Of a stretch of 64,000 nt of DNA, positions 36,701 through 44,806 are shown one piece after another. Numbering within the stretch: position 1 is the first letter of the stretch; each line of letters opens with the position of its first letter. Under the pieces are notes generated by a model. The model made no database searches, was not told where the DNA came from, and worked only from the letters and a program-made list of their open reading frames with translations. A program made the translations under genes and the position numbers. Origin of the DNA: Roseiarcus fermentans (GTDB taxonomy: Bacteria; Pseudomonadota; Alphaproteobacteria; Rhizobiales; Beijerinckiaceae); NCBI RefSeq assembly GCF_003315135.1, contig NZ_QNRK01000001.1, forward strand, positions 69,458-133,457, in the 5' to 3' direction.

Positions 36701-37797
36701 AGCGCCAATTGCGCAATCTGCGCGCAGCGCGGGTCGATGTCGACGCCATGCAGATTATTGGCGAGGACGAGGCCGGGGACGGCCTTTCGCAGAGTGTTGA
36801 GGCTCTCGTAATCTTCGCGGAGCCTGCGCCCGGTCGCCTCGCTCTTCGGGCTCTCCAGGTCGGCATACGCCTCCTCGTAGATCGTGAGCAACAGATCGAA
36901 CGCGTAGAGAAGGAAGTGGCCGCTGCCGCAGGCGGGATCGAGCACGCGCAGGTCGCGCGGGTCTTTCTTCGCCCGCATTGCGAATGTCTCGCCCGGCTTG
37001 CGGACCATGTATTCGCAGCGCTCGGCGAGCGCCGTGTCCGAGTCGCGCATCTCGTACCAGATGCGGCCGAGCGTATTGTCGGTGAGGAACTGGACGACGT
37101 AGCGGGGCGTGAAAAACTGGTTGCGCACCGCCAGTTCGCGGCTGTTGCGCGGCGCCTGACTCTCCTCGCGCATTCTGCGCCGCTCGTCCTGGCCATTGAA
37201 ATACTGGTAGACCCAGCCGATCGTCTCGTCCTCGCCCCACACGCCCTTCAATTCGTCGGCGTTGAGGGCGGCCAGCATCTCGTCGAACGCCGCCCGGCGC
37301 GGCCACAAAGCCGAGGCCGGATCGCGCCGGTCGAACAGGACCTTCACTTCGGTCGAAAGCTCGTCGAAGACGCTCTCGATGTAGAGCCGATAGCCGCTGC
37401 CGTCCGCAAACTTCAGGCCGGGCGCGAGGCCGCAAAATTCGTTGGCGAAGCCGGAAGACGCCTCGCCCTTGCTGACGCATTCCTGAACCAGCCCGCGCGC
37501 CTCCAGCATCTTCAGGGCGACGAAGCGGTTCATGGTAGTGAAGGCGGCGTCGCGAAGAAAGTCGGCGACCGCCTCGTCCGCCTTCATGCCCTGCGCGCGC
37601 TTGTGCTCGGTCGCGGCGACAATGCGCGAGCGGAGCGCCCGCTGCGAGCCGGTCAAATGCGCGCCCGGACGCTCGCCGGCGCGGCCGTCCGGCATGACGT
37701 CGTAGTCGCCCTGCAATTGCTCGGAAAAGTCCCTCTCCAGGATGCCGCGGACTTTTTGGGTCGCTCGTTCGATCGCGCTGCGCGTCTCCTTCTCCAC
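33739..37797 (-). CDS. pglX: BREX adenine-specific DNA methyltransferase PglX
   Basis: A 1352-residue class I methyltransferase. The AdoMet motif PACGSGHFLLYAFDLLL is at about residue 290 and the catalytic motif IV VVMNPPFGSFS at about 565; QFFTPRYVVQFL precedes them. PglX methylates the fifth adenine of a 6-7 bp site and sets the specificity of BREX. The region coding for about residues 560-1115 (roughly 34450-36130), which includes the target-recognition part, is much AT-richer than both ends, suggesting a swapped specificity block. The frame is intact throughout. It starts 5 bp after brxC. Confidence 0.94.
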   Translation of the reverse strand: MEKETRSAIERATQKVRGILERDFSEQLQGDYDVMPDGRAGERPGAHLTGSQRALRSRIVAATEHKRAQGMKADEAVADFLRDAAFTTMNRFVALKMLEARGLVQECVSKGEASSGFANEFCGLAPGLKFADGSGYRLYIESVFDELSTEVKVLFDRRDPASALWPRRAAFDEMLAALNADELKGVWGEDETIGWVYQYFNGQDERRRMREESQAPRNSRELAVRNQFFTPRYVVQFLTDNTLGRIWYEMRDSDTALAERCEYMVRKPGETFAMRAKKDPRDLRVLDPACGSGHFLLYAFDLLLTIYEEAYADLESPKSEATGRRLREDYESLNTLRKAVPGLVLANNLHGVDIDPRCAQIAQLALWMRAQRAFRDFGVDLADRPPIRRANIVIAEPMPGEKDLLQDFLAGLKEDRLEDLMRRALDIPSSRKVKATKEMAKSLGELVETVWDGMKLAGEMGTLLRIEREIADAVAKGRAEWEERLPLFNVTYFGAGAPTGEQLVKLVPGEGEDFWAKAERLVFCALADYAEEAGASGNVRRRLFAEDAAQGFGLVDLVSKKFEAVVMNPPFGSFSTSSRSHARDGYPTASTDILAAFVLRALEMLTSCGYFGAITSRTGFFNESLSEWRRFAFEGRRLRIFADLGENVLDDAMVEVAAYTASRSAQDGPTNFIRAVTERDKAIIIQIASMQCNNRNVFVVDCEEFMRLRMNPFAYWVHPRILAMAASGTTLEPDWADVRSGLQTNDDNRFVRLRWEIASQDIMLKAGRERAWVAILKSDEAAAWFSDISTVLKWHQCGRELKALVEHKGNSITRHVPNESYYFKPGVSWVKRSTRCIPTLVPSGVIPTVSRYVAYPRSGREGMLLGLLASDIVSAVLRWNAEKFVWPIWGTRLLKNLWVPEIEGSAAAAIEEIVQEHVKEVRKRLEGDETSSLFCGLEEGRVERPNTLSLGALGSVESVIHEAYGLSVNEANDVINELKEAIDYRTENKLIEESDGDDGEIQLSSVTSFHQHLSYALGVLFGRWDYKIADVKRKSLDADIFVFQTRPPAYAINSPLNELVPEISVAGMLHDDNGDIQDIVQTVARIWIELANRKVGRFSCTKATNQEIRNYLSHEFFNVHIRQYTACRRKAPIYWQLATRSAGYSVWLYIHAFTRDTLFRVQNDYLAPKLAQEARRLGSMKSELGDGGTAAQRKTMAAHEAFVDELRAFLEEVARVAPLWNFDLDDGVIINFAPLWRLVPQHKPWQKELKATWDALSEGKYDWAHLAMHLWPERVVPKCADDRSLAIAHGLEDVFWVEGEGGKWKSRSTPSRPVDELVAERSSAAVKAALKSLMEAPDQTGPAKRCRKSKAA

Positions 37798-37802
37798 GGT
37801 CG

Positions 37803-40800
37803 CTACCTCACGATCACGATCTTGCCGGCGCCGAGCAGGCGCGAGAATTCGTCGCGGATGCCCGACAGCGCCTGTTCGAGCTGCTCATCGTTCTCTATGC
37901 CGCCGGCGAAGAATTTTCCGACCGAGACGGTGGCGACCCGCTCGCCTTCGAGGATGGTGTGGATCTTCTCGACCGCGGCCGCGAGGCGTCCGTCGCAGGC
38001 TTCGGTGACGGAGCGTATGTGGGCGATCGTCTGGTTGTTCCAGTTCCTGTCGGCGCATTGGCGAAGCGCCCGGGCGACCTCTTCCTGCTGCTCGCCGTCG
38101 AGGCGCTCCCACCCCGGCGTCTGTTCGAGTGTGGCGACGGCTGCGGCGTAGGCCGCGACGCGGGCGTCGAGCGCCTCGTCGTAGCGGCGCCGGTACTCGC
38201 CGGAGACGGCGGTCGCCGCCTGCTCGATCTCGGCGATGTCGCGGAAGAACGTCTCCTTCGATAGCCGGTCGCCGAGGACGACGACCTTTTCCCTGAAGGC
38301 CGGATCGAGGTCCGGCTCTTCGAGAAGCGCCGGCGCCTCCCGGGCGAGCGTCGTCTTGGCGCGGTCGAGGTCGAGCAGCGCCGGCTCAGAGAGCACCGAG
38401 GACAGGTCCGTCGCCCGCTTGATTGCCTCCCTTATCGAGCGATGAGAAGCGTTGAAGGTGGTGATCGCGTTCTCTTCAAAGCCGCGCCGGATGCCCTTGA
38501 TCTGGTCGATCGCGTTGTCGAGCACTTCGGCGCCGGGAAAGCGCCCTATCCGAAGCGCCGTGGACGCCTTCTGGAGATCGTCTTCGGGTTCCTCGACCGC
38601 TTTGCGAATGGCTTCGGCGATCGCCCCGGTGGTCAGTTCCCGAACATCCTCTCCGAAAGTCTCCTTGAAATTGTCGGCCGCCTCGATCCGGACCTTCATG
38701 TCCACGCCCTTCTTCGGGCGGAAGCTGGTCGACCGGAAGAGGTTGTTGTTGGAGAAGGCGTCCTTCGCCTGGGTCGAGGTCACGCTGTCGATCGTCACGC
38801 CCTTGGAGACGGCTTCGACGGCGCCGGCGCGCAGGAGCGACAGGGCGAGCAGGCGCACGGCCTCGAAGTCCCAGCCGAACGGCGGCTTCGAAAACTCATC
38901 CTCGAGGAACTTGCCGGTCGCCTGCTCGCCGTAGTTCGCTTTGGCCGTGATCTGCGCCATGATCTCGGCGAGCGGCGTCACGTCGATCTTGAACACCGGC
39001 TTGCCGTGTTCGTCGCGCAGCAGACCGAGCTGGCCGAAGACCGGCGGCAGTCCGTTCAGGTTCTCGACCGTGAACAGCGCGTCGACGCCCTTCTTGAGGT
39101 CGGCGGCCTTCGCCGAGGCTTCGCCGAACCGGTCGTAGACGAGGGGCAGCACGACGCCGACGATGGCGATGGCGGCCTTGCCGACATCCGCGCCGCCGTC
39201 CGGGCTGCGGTCGTTGCCACGGAACCAGACCTGACCCGAGAGCGCCGCGGCCTTGAGCCGCCGCCTGAGTTCGTCCATGTGCCGTCGCAACCGGCCCTTC
39301 TCGTCCGCAACGAGCGCCGTGCCGTCCTGCGTCGCCGCGTCCCGGCTCCTCCGCTCGATCATCTGCTGCGAACGGTAGGCTTCCCGGACCTCGCTGCGGA
39401 TGTCCTCGTCGAGGGTCACGACCCAGAAAATGCTCTTCGGGTCGGTCTGGCTGCGGACGCGCAGCTGCTCGGACAGCGCCGCGGCGCCGGCCGGGCCGTC
39501 GGCGAACTGCACGTTGAAAGTGATGTCGCCGGACACCTCCTCCTTGCCGTTGAACATCAGGCCGGCCCGGAAGGACTTGGTGTCGCCGAGGCTGAAGGTC
39601 GGAGTCGGCGACCAGAAGCCGGACAGGACCTCGGCATAGAGCTTGTTCTCGTCCGCGGGGTGCGCGCTGATCGAGAAACGGTTCTGGCTCCAGTCGTCTT
39701 CGGCCGGAGTCGGGATGCGGTAGCCGTCGTCCGCCTCGCGGACGAGCGACGTCTTCGTCAGTTCGGCGAGCGCGGCCTTGACCTCGGCGAGGCAGGAATC
39801 CGCGGACACGGTCTCCTGCAGGCAGGCTGCGACGTTCTCGGCCGAGCGCCTGACGCTCTTCACGAACTGGAGCAGGCAGACGGTCTTCGCCACCGCCTGC
39901 GCCTTCGGGTGATCGACCTTGGACGGAATTGAAGCGATCTTGGCGCGAATGTCCGACGCGATGTTGCCGTCGACAAGGTCGTAGACGTGGTCGAGCCGGA
40001 CGAGCGCGCCGACCTCTTTGGCCGCGAGCTGCGTTTGCGGGTTGATCAGGAGCTGCTGCGCGAGCTTGATGATGGTGCGGTTGGCGCCGCCGACGTGCCT
40101 GCTGCCGCCGCTCTGGGTCCGCAGGCCCGACACGATCTGAATGATCAGTTCGATCTGGTACGGGAGGAGCGGATAGAGGTCGACGAAGGACTGCCGGTCG
40201 ATCTCGGGAAGCCGGATGTCGGACTGGATGCGGGTGCTCTGGACGAGCCGGCCGCGGTTCGCCTCGAACAGGGCGCCGAGGGATTGTTCGGCGCCGGCGT
40301 TCTTGGAGAGCACGCGGCGGCTCGTCACCTCGGAGATGTCCGAGGGCTCCAGATGCACCTGGAGCGGGAATCGGTCCATGAGGCGGGCAAGCTCGATGTT
40401 CCGATCGTCGAGGCCGCTGACGAGTTCGTTGAGCTTCTCCTGCGAGGTGACGACGATCCAGTGCTTGCCGCGCCCCTTGACGCCAAGTTGCTGGACGACC
40501 GCCTGGAGGTCGAGCATCTTCTGGACGTCACGCGCGACGAACTGCCCGACCTCGTCGACCACGAACATCAGCGACTTGCCGGGCTTCCGCCGCTGCATCA
40601 ACTGAACAATCCGGTCGGCAAGCTTGCCGGGGCTGATGTCGGCGCGGTTGACGTTCGCCTTCACCCAGGAATCGGCCAGCGGGAACGTCTCAGGGCGCAT
40701 CGTGTGGAGCGTGCGGCTCGCCTCATTGAGGGCGAACATCGTCCGGTTCTTGCCGACGTCCCACTCCCGCTGCGTCTCCTTCCGGTAGACCTCCTTGAAC

Positions 40801-41336
40801 GTCTCCAGTTCGCCCTGCTGCTCCAAGTTGATTTCGAGTTCGGAGAGGTCGAGGTCGTCGGAATAGCCGAGGCTCGCCAAAAAGAGCCGGTACATGATCT
40901 GGCTGAGCATCTGGTTGCCCGACCGGATGCCGCGGTCGGTCGAGACGTCGAAGATGACCGTGTGGGTCGGAATTTTCTCGTTGATGGTCTTCAGGACGAC
41001 GGAAAGCTTCGCATCGTGCGTCCGCTTCAGGAACCGGTCGGAGACCGGCTCGCCAAGAACGGTCCGGTTCTCGATCGTGAGGCCGAGCAGCTTCGCGAAC
41101 GACGACTTGCCGGACCCGAAGAAGCCGGAGACCCAGATCGCGATGCCTTCATGCGGCTTCTGCGGCGTCTCCTGATAGCGCTCGAACACTTCGACGAAAT
41201 GCCGCTTGATGGCGTCGGTGACGACGTATTCCTCGACCTCGCTCGCGACCACAGCCTCGGCGGTCTGGTCGACCTTGATGACCTCTTCGATTTGCCGGTT
41301 GATGTCGTTGGCGAACAGCGTGGCGATCTGCGGCAT
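37803..41336 (-). CDS. brxC: BREX system P-loop ATPase BrxC
   Basis: An 1177-residue BrxC from the ATG at 41336; a TTG at 41348 closer to GAGGG would add four residues. FANDINRQIEEVIKVDQ opens the protein, Walker A GFFGSGKSS is at 71-79, and LMFVVDEVGQFVARD is Walker B. IVVTSQEKLNELVSGLDDRN follows as a sensor-like element. BrxC is an essential ATPase of BREX, distantly ORC/Cdc6-like. It is nested between brxB and pglX with gaps of 15 bp or less. Confidence 0.93.
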   Translation of the reverse strand: MPQIATLFANDINRQIEEVIKVDQTAEAVVASEVEEYVVTDAIKRHFVEVFERYQETPQKPHEGIAIWVSGFFGSGKSSFAKLLGLTIENRTVLGEPVSDRFLKRTHDAKLSVVLKTINEKIPTHTVIFDVSTDRGIRSGNQMLSQIMYRLFLASLGYSDDLDLSELEINLEQQGELETFKEVYRKETQREWDVGKNRTMFALNEASRTLHTMRPETFPLADSWVKANVNRADISPGKLADRIVQLMQRRKPGKSLMFVVDEVGQFVARDVQKMLDLQAVVQQLGVKGRGKHWIVVTSQEKLNELVSGLDDRNIELARLMDRFPLQVHLEPSDISEVTSRRVLSKNAGAEQSLGALFEANRGRLVQSTRIQSDIRLPEIDRQSFVDLYPLLPYQIELIIQIVSGLRTQSGGSRHVGGANRTIIKLAQQLLINPQTQLAAKEVGALVRLDHVYDLVDGNIASDIRAKIASIPSKVDHPKAQAVAKTVCLLQFVKSVRRSAENVAACLQETVSADSCLAEVKAALAELTKTSLVREADDGYRIPTPAEDDWSQNRFSISAHPADENKLYAEVLSGFWSPTPTFSLGDTKSFRAGLMFNGKEEVSGDITFNVQFADGPAGAAALSEQLRVRSQTDPKSIFWVVTLDEDIRSEVREAYRSQQMIERRSRDAATQDGTALVADEKGRLRRHMDELRRRLKAAALSGQVWFRGNDRSPDGGADVGKAAIAIVGVVLPLVYDRFGEASAKAADLKKGVDALFTVENLNGLPPVFGQLGLLRDEHGKPVFKIDVTPLAEIMAQITAKANYGEQATGKFLEDEFSKPPFGWDFEAVRLLALSLLRAGAVEAVSKGVTIDSVTSTQAKDAFSNNNLFRSTSFRPKKGVDMKVRIEAADNFKETFGEDVRELTTGAIAEAIRKAVEEPEDDLQKASTALRIGRFPGAEVLDNAIDQIKGIRRGFEENAITTFNASHRSIREAIKRATDLSSVLSEPALLDLDRAKTTLAREAPALLEEPDLDPAFREKVVVLGDRLSKETFFRDIAEIEQAATAVSGEYRRRYDEALDARVAAYAAAVATLEQTPGWERLDGEQQEEVARALRQCADRNWNNQTIAHIRSVTEACDGRLAAAVEKIHTILEGERVATVSVGKFFAGGIENDEQLEQALSGIRDEFSRLLGAGKIVIVR

Positions 41337-41351
41337 GAAAGAACCCAACCC

Positions 41352-41927
41352 TCAAAAAATCTTCGGCCGATAATTGTGCTCGGCTTGAAGGACGCCCATG
41401 AAACGAAGGCCCGCGGCGCCGTCGAGATCGCCCGGATAGAAGAGAACCGTGGGCACGACGACGCGCCCCTTGAGCTGCTCCAGCAGCGAGAAAGTGCGGT
41501 AGACCGGGAAGAGCGCGCCCGTCCGGACGATGAAGACCACGTCTTTTCGCGGGTCAGGCTCCGAGGGCATCCGGTCCGCAACCAGATCGACGAGCGGGAC
41601 GCGGTCGGCGAGCAGCTTGTGGATGTCCTCGATCGCCTTTTCCGCACCCAACGCGCGCTCGTTCTCGAACCATTCATCGAGACTCGCCTCCGCCTTGAGT
41701 GCCGCGTCGAGGCACTCGGCGAGCGATATGGACGTGATGCGCTTGCCCTTGTTCTCCAGCCTCGTGCGCAACGAGGAGACCTCGCGACGTAGGGCGAGTT
41801 CCTGCCTCGGGTCATAGTGGAAGATCGCGTACGGCATATCGTGGTACGCGCTGATCTTCTCGCTCGGGTCCGGCGCGGCCAGGACAGGCTCCAGGACATT
41901 CCGCAGGCGGGCGCCGAATTCGCTCAT
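41352..41927 (-). CDS. brxB: BREX system protein BrxB (DUF1788)
   Basis: A 191-residue DUF1788 protein: YAIFHYDPRQELALRREVSS, VFIVRTGALFPVYRTFSLLE, VPTVLFYPGDLDGAAGLRFM and a terminal NYRPKIF, all typical of BrxB, which is required for defence and of unknown mechanism. The start overlaps the brxA stop (ATGA), showing translational coupling. Confidence 0.93.
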   Translation of the reverse strand: MSEFGARLRNVLEPVLAAPDPSEKISAYHDMPYAIFHYDPRQELALRREVSSLRTRLENKGKRITSISLAECLDAALKAEASLDEWFENERALGAEKAIEDIHKLLADRVPLVDLVADRMPSEPDPRKDVVFIVRTGALFPVYRTFSLLEQLKGRVVVPTVLFYPGDLDGAAGLRFMGVLQAEHNYRPKIF

Positions 41928-42691
41928 CGGGTGAGGCTTTCTGCGAAGGCGAGCGCCGACGAATACGGAAGCGTCAGCTGAACGAGGCTCCCGGCGACCT
42001 GATAGTCGAGACGGCGGAATTGGTGCAGGCGCAGGAGCATGACGTGCACCTCCGACGCCGAAACCATCATCATCCGCCAGAGATCGCTCGCCGGGACCTT
42101 GGCGGACGAGCCTTCGAGGTCGGCAATCATCTGCGCATAGAACAGCAGGACCTCGTCGCTGCTCGAAACGGCGGCAAAGGACTTCGCGGGGCCGTCGCCG
42201 GCCAGCAGCCCGAGTTGGGCGGCCGTATGGACGAGGTCACGAGCCGCGCGCACGACGCCGTGGTCCGAGAGGGGCCGCTTCGGTGAATGGCGGCGCCAGG
42301 CATCGACGGCGAACACGCGGGCGTCTTCGGCGCGGAGTTGGTGGCGGCCGGACTGCATCTGTGCAAAAAGCCAGTTGCGGACGAAACTCCCGAAGGGCTC
42401 CTCGGTCGCGCCGATCCAGAGGCGCCAACAGTCGCGCCAGTCGTCCAGCTTCATGCCGTGGCGAGCCAGAATGATCAGCGGCCGTAGGGCGTCGAGATGT
42501 CTGAGGCGCGCTGACGTCGTCAGGCGAACCTCCTTCGCCCACGAGATCGTCGAGAACTGGCCCCCCAACCCGCCGTCGAGATTCGCTTCCGCTGAAGCTT
42601 CATCGCTCCAACCGGAGAACAGCCGATAAGTCTCCTCGACGAGCGGGCCCTTGCGCAGATACCGCTGGGAGAAGACCGGCGCGGGCTTCAC
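41924..42691 (-). CDS. brxA: BREX system protein BrxA (DUF1819)
   Basis: A 255-residue DUF1819 protein, somewhat longer than the roughly 200 residues common in type 1. SQRYLRKGPLVEETYRLFSG and LIILARHGMKLDDWRDCWRL are in the N-terminal half, and SASEVHVMLLRLHQFRRLDY close to the end is the family's helix. BrxA is a small DNA-binding helical protein in characterised systems. It overlaps brxE upstream and brxB downstream by ATGA. Confidence 0.88.
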   Translation of the reverse strand: MKPAPVFSQRYLRKGPLVEETYRLFSGWSDEASAEANLDGGLGGQFSTISWAKEVRLTTSARLRHLDALRPLIILARHGMKLDDWRDCWRLWIGATEEPFGSFVRNWLFAQMQSGRHQLRAEDARVFAVDAWRRHSPKRPLSDHGVVRAARDLVHTAAQLGLLAGDGPAKSFAAVSSSDEVLLFYAQMIADLEGSSAKVPASDLWRMMMVSASEVHVMLLRLHQFRRLDYQVAGSLVQLTLPYSSALAFAESLTR

Positions 42692-43248
42692 GCGGTCCTC
42701 GACGGTGCGTACGGGACGAGGAGGTCGCCTTTCGCAGCTTTGCTGAAGCCGAGCGCCAGCAGGGAAATCGATTTGCGTCCGAGGTCGAAAGTACCGGGGA
42801 TCAAGACGCCCTTTGCCCCGTCCGCGACCTTGAGCCTGCCAGCCGCCTCGACGTCGGCTTCGTCGACGAGCGAAAGGCTCCTCAGGGCGGCGGCGACGTC
42901 GAAGTCCTTGAGCGCCTCAACCGATTCGAAGAACGTTCTCCAGTTCTCCGCTTCGTCCAACCACCCTTCCCACCGGGCGTCGAAAGCCTCCTCGACTTCA
43001 TGCGGAAGGCGCCAGAGTGTCAGGGCGTCCGGCGAGTCGAAGATCTCGGCGCATCTGTGGGCCGCGACCGCGAACACCGACCGCGCTTGCGCGAAAAAGT
43101 GGGTTCGGGGAAAGCCGCGCTTCAGAACTTTCGCGCCGTATGGGCCGAGTTGTCCTTCCGTGTTCCACCACCGTTGAGCATCCATCTCGCCGCATCGGGC
43201 GACCACCGTCCGGACGCGCATAAGCCAATCGAGACCAAAGGAAATCAC
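42688..43248 (-). CDS. brxE: BrxE-like protein, first gene of the BREX operon
   Basis: A 186-residue protein that matches my memory of BrxE from type 6 BREX: RVRTVVARCGEMDAQRWWNT, GQLGPYGAKVLKRGFPRTHF, FAQARSVFAVAAHRC, LTLWRLPHEVEEAFDARWE. BrxE function is unknown. It starts with GTG and has no strong ribosome site. It heads the operon and is translationally coupled to brxA. Its presence together with brxL and without brxD/brxHI is a mixed type 1/type 6 layout. Confidence 0.82.
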   Translation of the reverse strand: MISFGLDWLMRVRTVVARCGEMDAQRWWNTEGQLGPYGAKVLKRGFPRTHFFAQARSVFAVAAHRCAEIFDSPDALTLWRLPHEVEEAFDARWEGWLDEAENWRTFFESVEALKDFDVAAALRSLSLVDEADVEAAGRLKVADGAKGVLIPGTFDLGRKSISLLALGFSKAAKGDLLVPYAPSRTA

Positions 43249-43471
43249 TTGTGAAGGGCTCCCAGCCCACTCGAAATATCTCGTTTGCGACCCTAGCTAA
43301 CGATGTGAACGCCGAATGGGCAAGCGGATTAAAGCTGCAACATCTCCGAACTGGACATTCACCGACCTATGGGCGCGCAGCTCCCCGATTGAAATCGAAC
43401 GGGCATCATGTTACCTTTTCTCAAGAAAAAGGAACGAAGTTCAGAGGCAAGTGGATGTTCGGAAATCAGAA
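43249..43471. promoter_or_regulatory. Divergent promoter region of BREX and the serine recombinase
   Basis: A 223-bp spacer between the GTG of brxE (minus) and the ATG of the recombinase (plus). CCTTTTCT and AGAAAAAGG at 43414-43432 form a near-perfect inverted repeat 40 bp before the recombinase start, which could be an operator or resolvase site. No WYL-type BrxR regulator gene is seen nearby. Confidence 0.45.
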
Positions 43472-44149
43472 ATGAGCGGGCAATGCCAGAAGGCAGTCGC
43501 CTACTTGAGGACGTCCAGCAAGGCGAACGTCGGCGCCGACAAGGACTCCGACAAGCGCCAGCGCGCCGCGATCGACGCCTACTCCAAGGCCGCTGGCTTC
43601 GCGATCGTGGCGGAGTTCTACGACGCGGCGGTCTCTGGCGCGGACCCGGTCGGCGACCGCCCCGGTTTCGCCGACATGCTTGAGCGGCTTCTCTCGAACG
43701 GCGCGCGGACAATCATCGTGGAATCGCCGGACAGATTCGCCCGCGATCTCATGGTGCAATTGGCCGGCCACGACCTGCTCAAGGCGCAGGGGATCGCACT
43801 GATCGCCGCGAGCGCCCCAACGTTCTTCATCGAGGAGACACCGACTGCCGTGCTCGTCCGTCAGGTCCTCGGCGCCGTCGCAGAATTCGAAAAGACGACA
43901 ACCGTCGCGAAGCTCGCGGCCGCAAGGAAGCGGAAACGCCTGGCGAACGGCAAGTGCGAGGGCCGCAAGAGCCTGGCCGAGACGCGGCCTGAGGTGGTGG
44001 CCCTGGCAAAGAGGCTCGCTCGCAAGAAACCGAAAGGCGGAAGGATGAGCCTGCGAGCCGTCGCCGCCGAAATGGCGGCGCAGGGAGTCATGAATGAGCG
44101 CGGAAAACCGTTCAATCCGAAGTCGGTTGCGGTCATGATCTCCGCTTGA
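43472..44149 (+). CDS. Serine recombinase (resolvase family)
   Basis: A 225-residue recombinase. AVAYLRTSS at 8-16 holds the nucleophile (Ser15), followed by RQRAAIDAYSKAAGF, SGADPVGDRPGF and VESPDRFARDLMVQ with the catalytic arginines. The C-terminal region SLRAVAAEMAAQGVMNERGK is a short DNA-binding helix-turn-helix. The start is placed at MSGQCQK where the catalytic domain begins. Such small proteins invert or resolve nearby DNA. It diverges from BREX and is 14 bp from the end of the convergent DUF5681 gene. Confidence 0.85.
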   Translation: MSGQCQKAVAYLRTSSKANVGADKDSDKRQRAAIDAYSKAAGFAIVAEFYDAAVSGADPVGDRPGFADMLERLLSNGARTIIVESPDRFARDLMVQLAGHDLLKAQGIALIAASAPTFFIEETPTAVLVRQVLGAVAEFEKTTTVAKLAAARKRKRLANGKCEGRKSLAETRPEVVALAKRLARKKPKGGRMSLRAVAAEMAAQGVMNERGKPFNPKSVAVMISA

Positions 44150-44163
44150 CCGCACCCATCGCT

Positions 44164-44541
44164 TCAGTCGGCCGTCTGCCCTTCGAGAAGAAGAGTTGGT
44201 GGGGTCGCCCGCGCCAGAATTCGATCGAGCGTCTCCAATTCCGCATCCGACAGTCGTGTCAAATCGTACAGCGCGATCGGGCCTTCAACGGGCGGCGAGG
44301 GTCGGCCATGGCCGCGATCAAGTAGCGCCTGCGCTGCGGCTATTCGAGCCTGCTTGGAGGCGTTGGAGTCGTTCATAATCGTCGCGAGTGTGTGGATCGC
44401 ATTCAGCGTGTGCTCCTGCGCTGAGATCCGCACATCAACGAAGGTCTTTCGCGCCTCGACGGTTGCTGCATTTCTTGGACGGCCGCTCGGATTGCCCGAG
44501 GTGCCGGCCTTGAAACTGGTCGAGCGAACACCGCCGCGCAT
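44164..44541 (-). CDS. DUF5681-like small protein
   Basis: A 125-residue protein with the KAGTSGNPSGRPRNA motif near its N-terminus, matching the FKPGxSGNPxGRP signature of DUF5681 proteins found in phages and islands, followed by helices (ARIAAAQALLDRGHGRP). The start MRGGVRSTSF is chosen as the family begins there. Function unknown; in phage settings such proteins can be terminase-small-subunit-like. Confidence 0.7.
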   Translation of the reverse strand: MRGGVRSTSFKAGTSGNPSGRPRNAATVEARKTFVDVRISAQEHTLNAIHTLATIMNDSNASKQARIAAAQALLDRGHGRPSPPVEGPIALYDLTRLSDAELETLDRILARATPPTLLLEGQTAD

Positions 44542-44686
44542 GGTCTGCTTTCGCCTGTTCGGTTGCCTGTTCTTAACGGCCCTTTGTTTCGTTGGAAATA
44601 GCGACCGTCGTGGGCAAGAGTTCAAACCGTTGACCGCAATAACAAGAAGTGGCCCCTTTTCTCCAGGCATCTTAAGTGGAAACAGA

Positions 44687-44806
44687 GCAACATTTGGTAA
44701 CAAAGCAACATTGTTGCTCTTTGTTGCTGCGGCCCGTCTTGGTGGCAACAGGGCAACATAGGCAACACACCCTTTAAAAGGGTGTTGCCTGTGTTGCCTG
44801 TGTTGC
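44687..44806. repeat. Cluster of ten GCAACA/TGTTGC hexamers with a central hairpin
   Basis: Five GCAACA copies (44687, 44705, 44745, 44753, 44762) and five TGTTGC copies (44712, 44722, 44783, 44792, 44801) fall in 120 bp. The centre, 44761-44789, folds as a long hairpin around CCTTTAAAAGG. The right part overlaps the 3' end of the helicase gene, where 9-bp tandem units encode the repeated ATQ tripeptide. It could be an iteron-like replication or regulatory site, or a terminator. Confidence 0.6.

Noticed and set aside
38442-41792. Plus-strand open frames (496 and 601 codons) antisense to brxC and brxB
   Set aside because: Compositional shadows; brxC motifs are unambiguous on the other strand.
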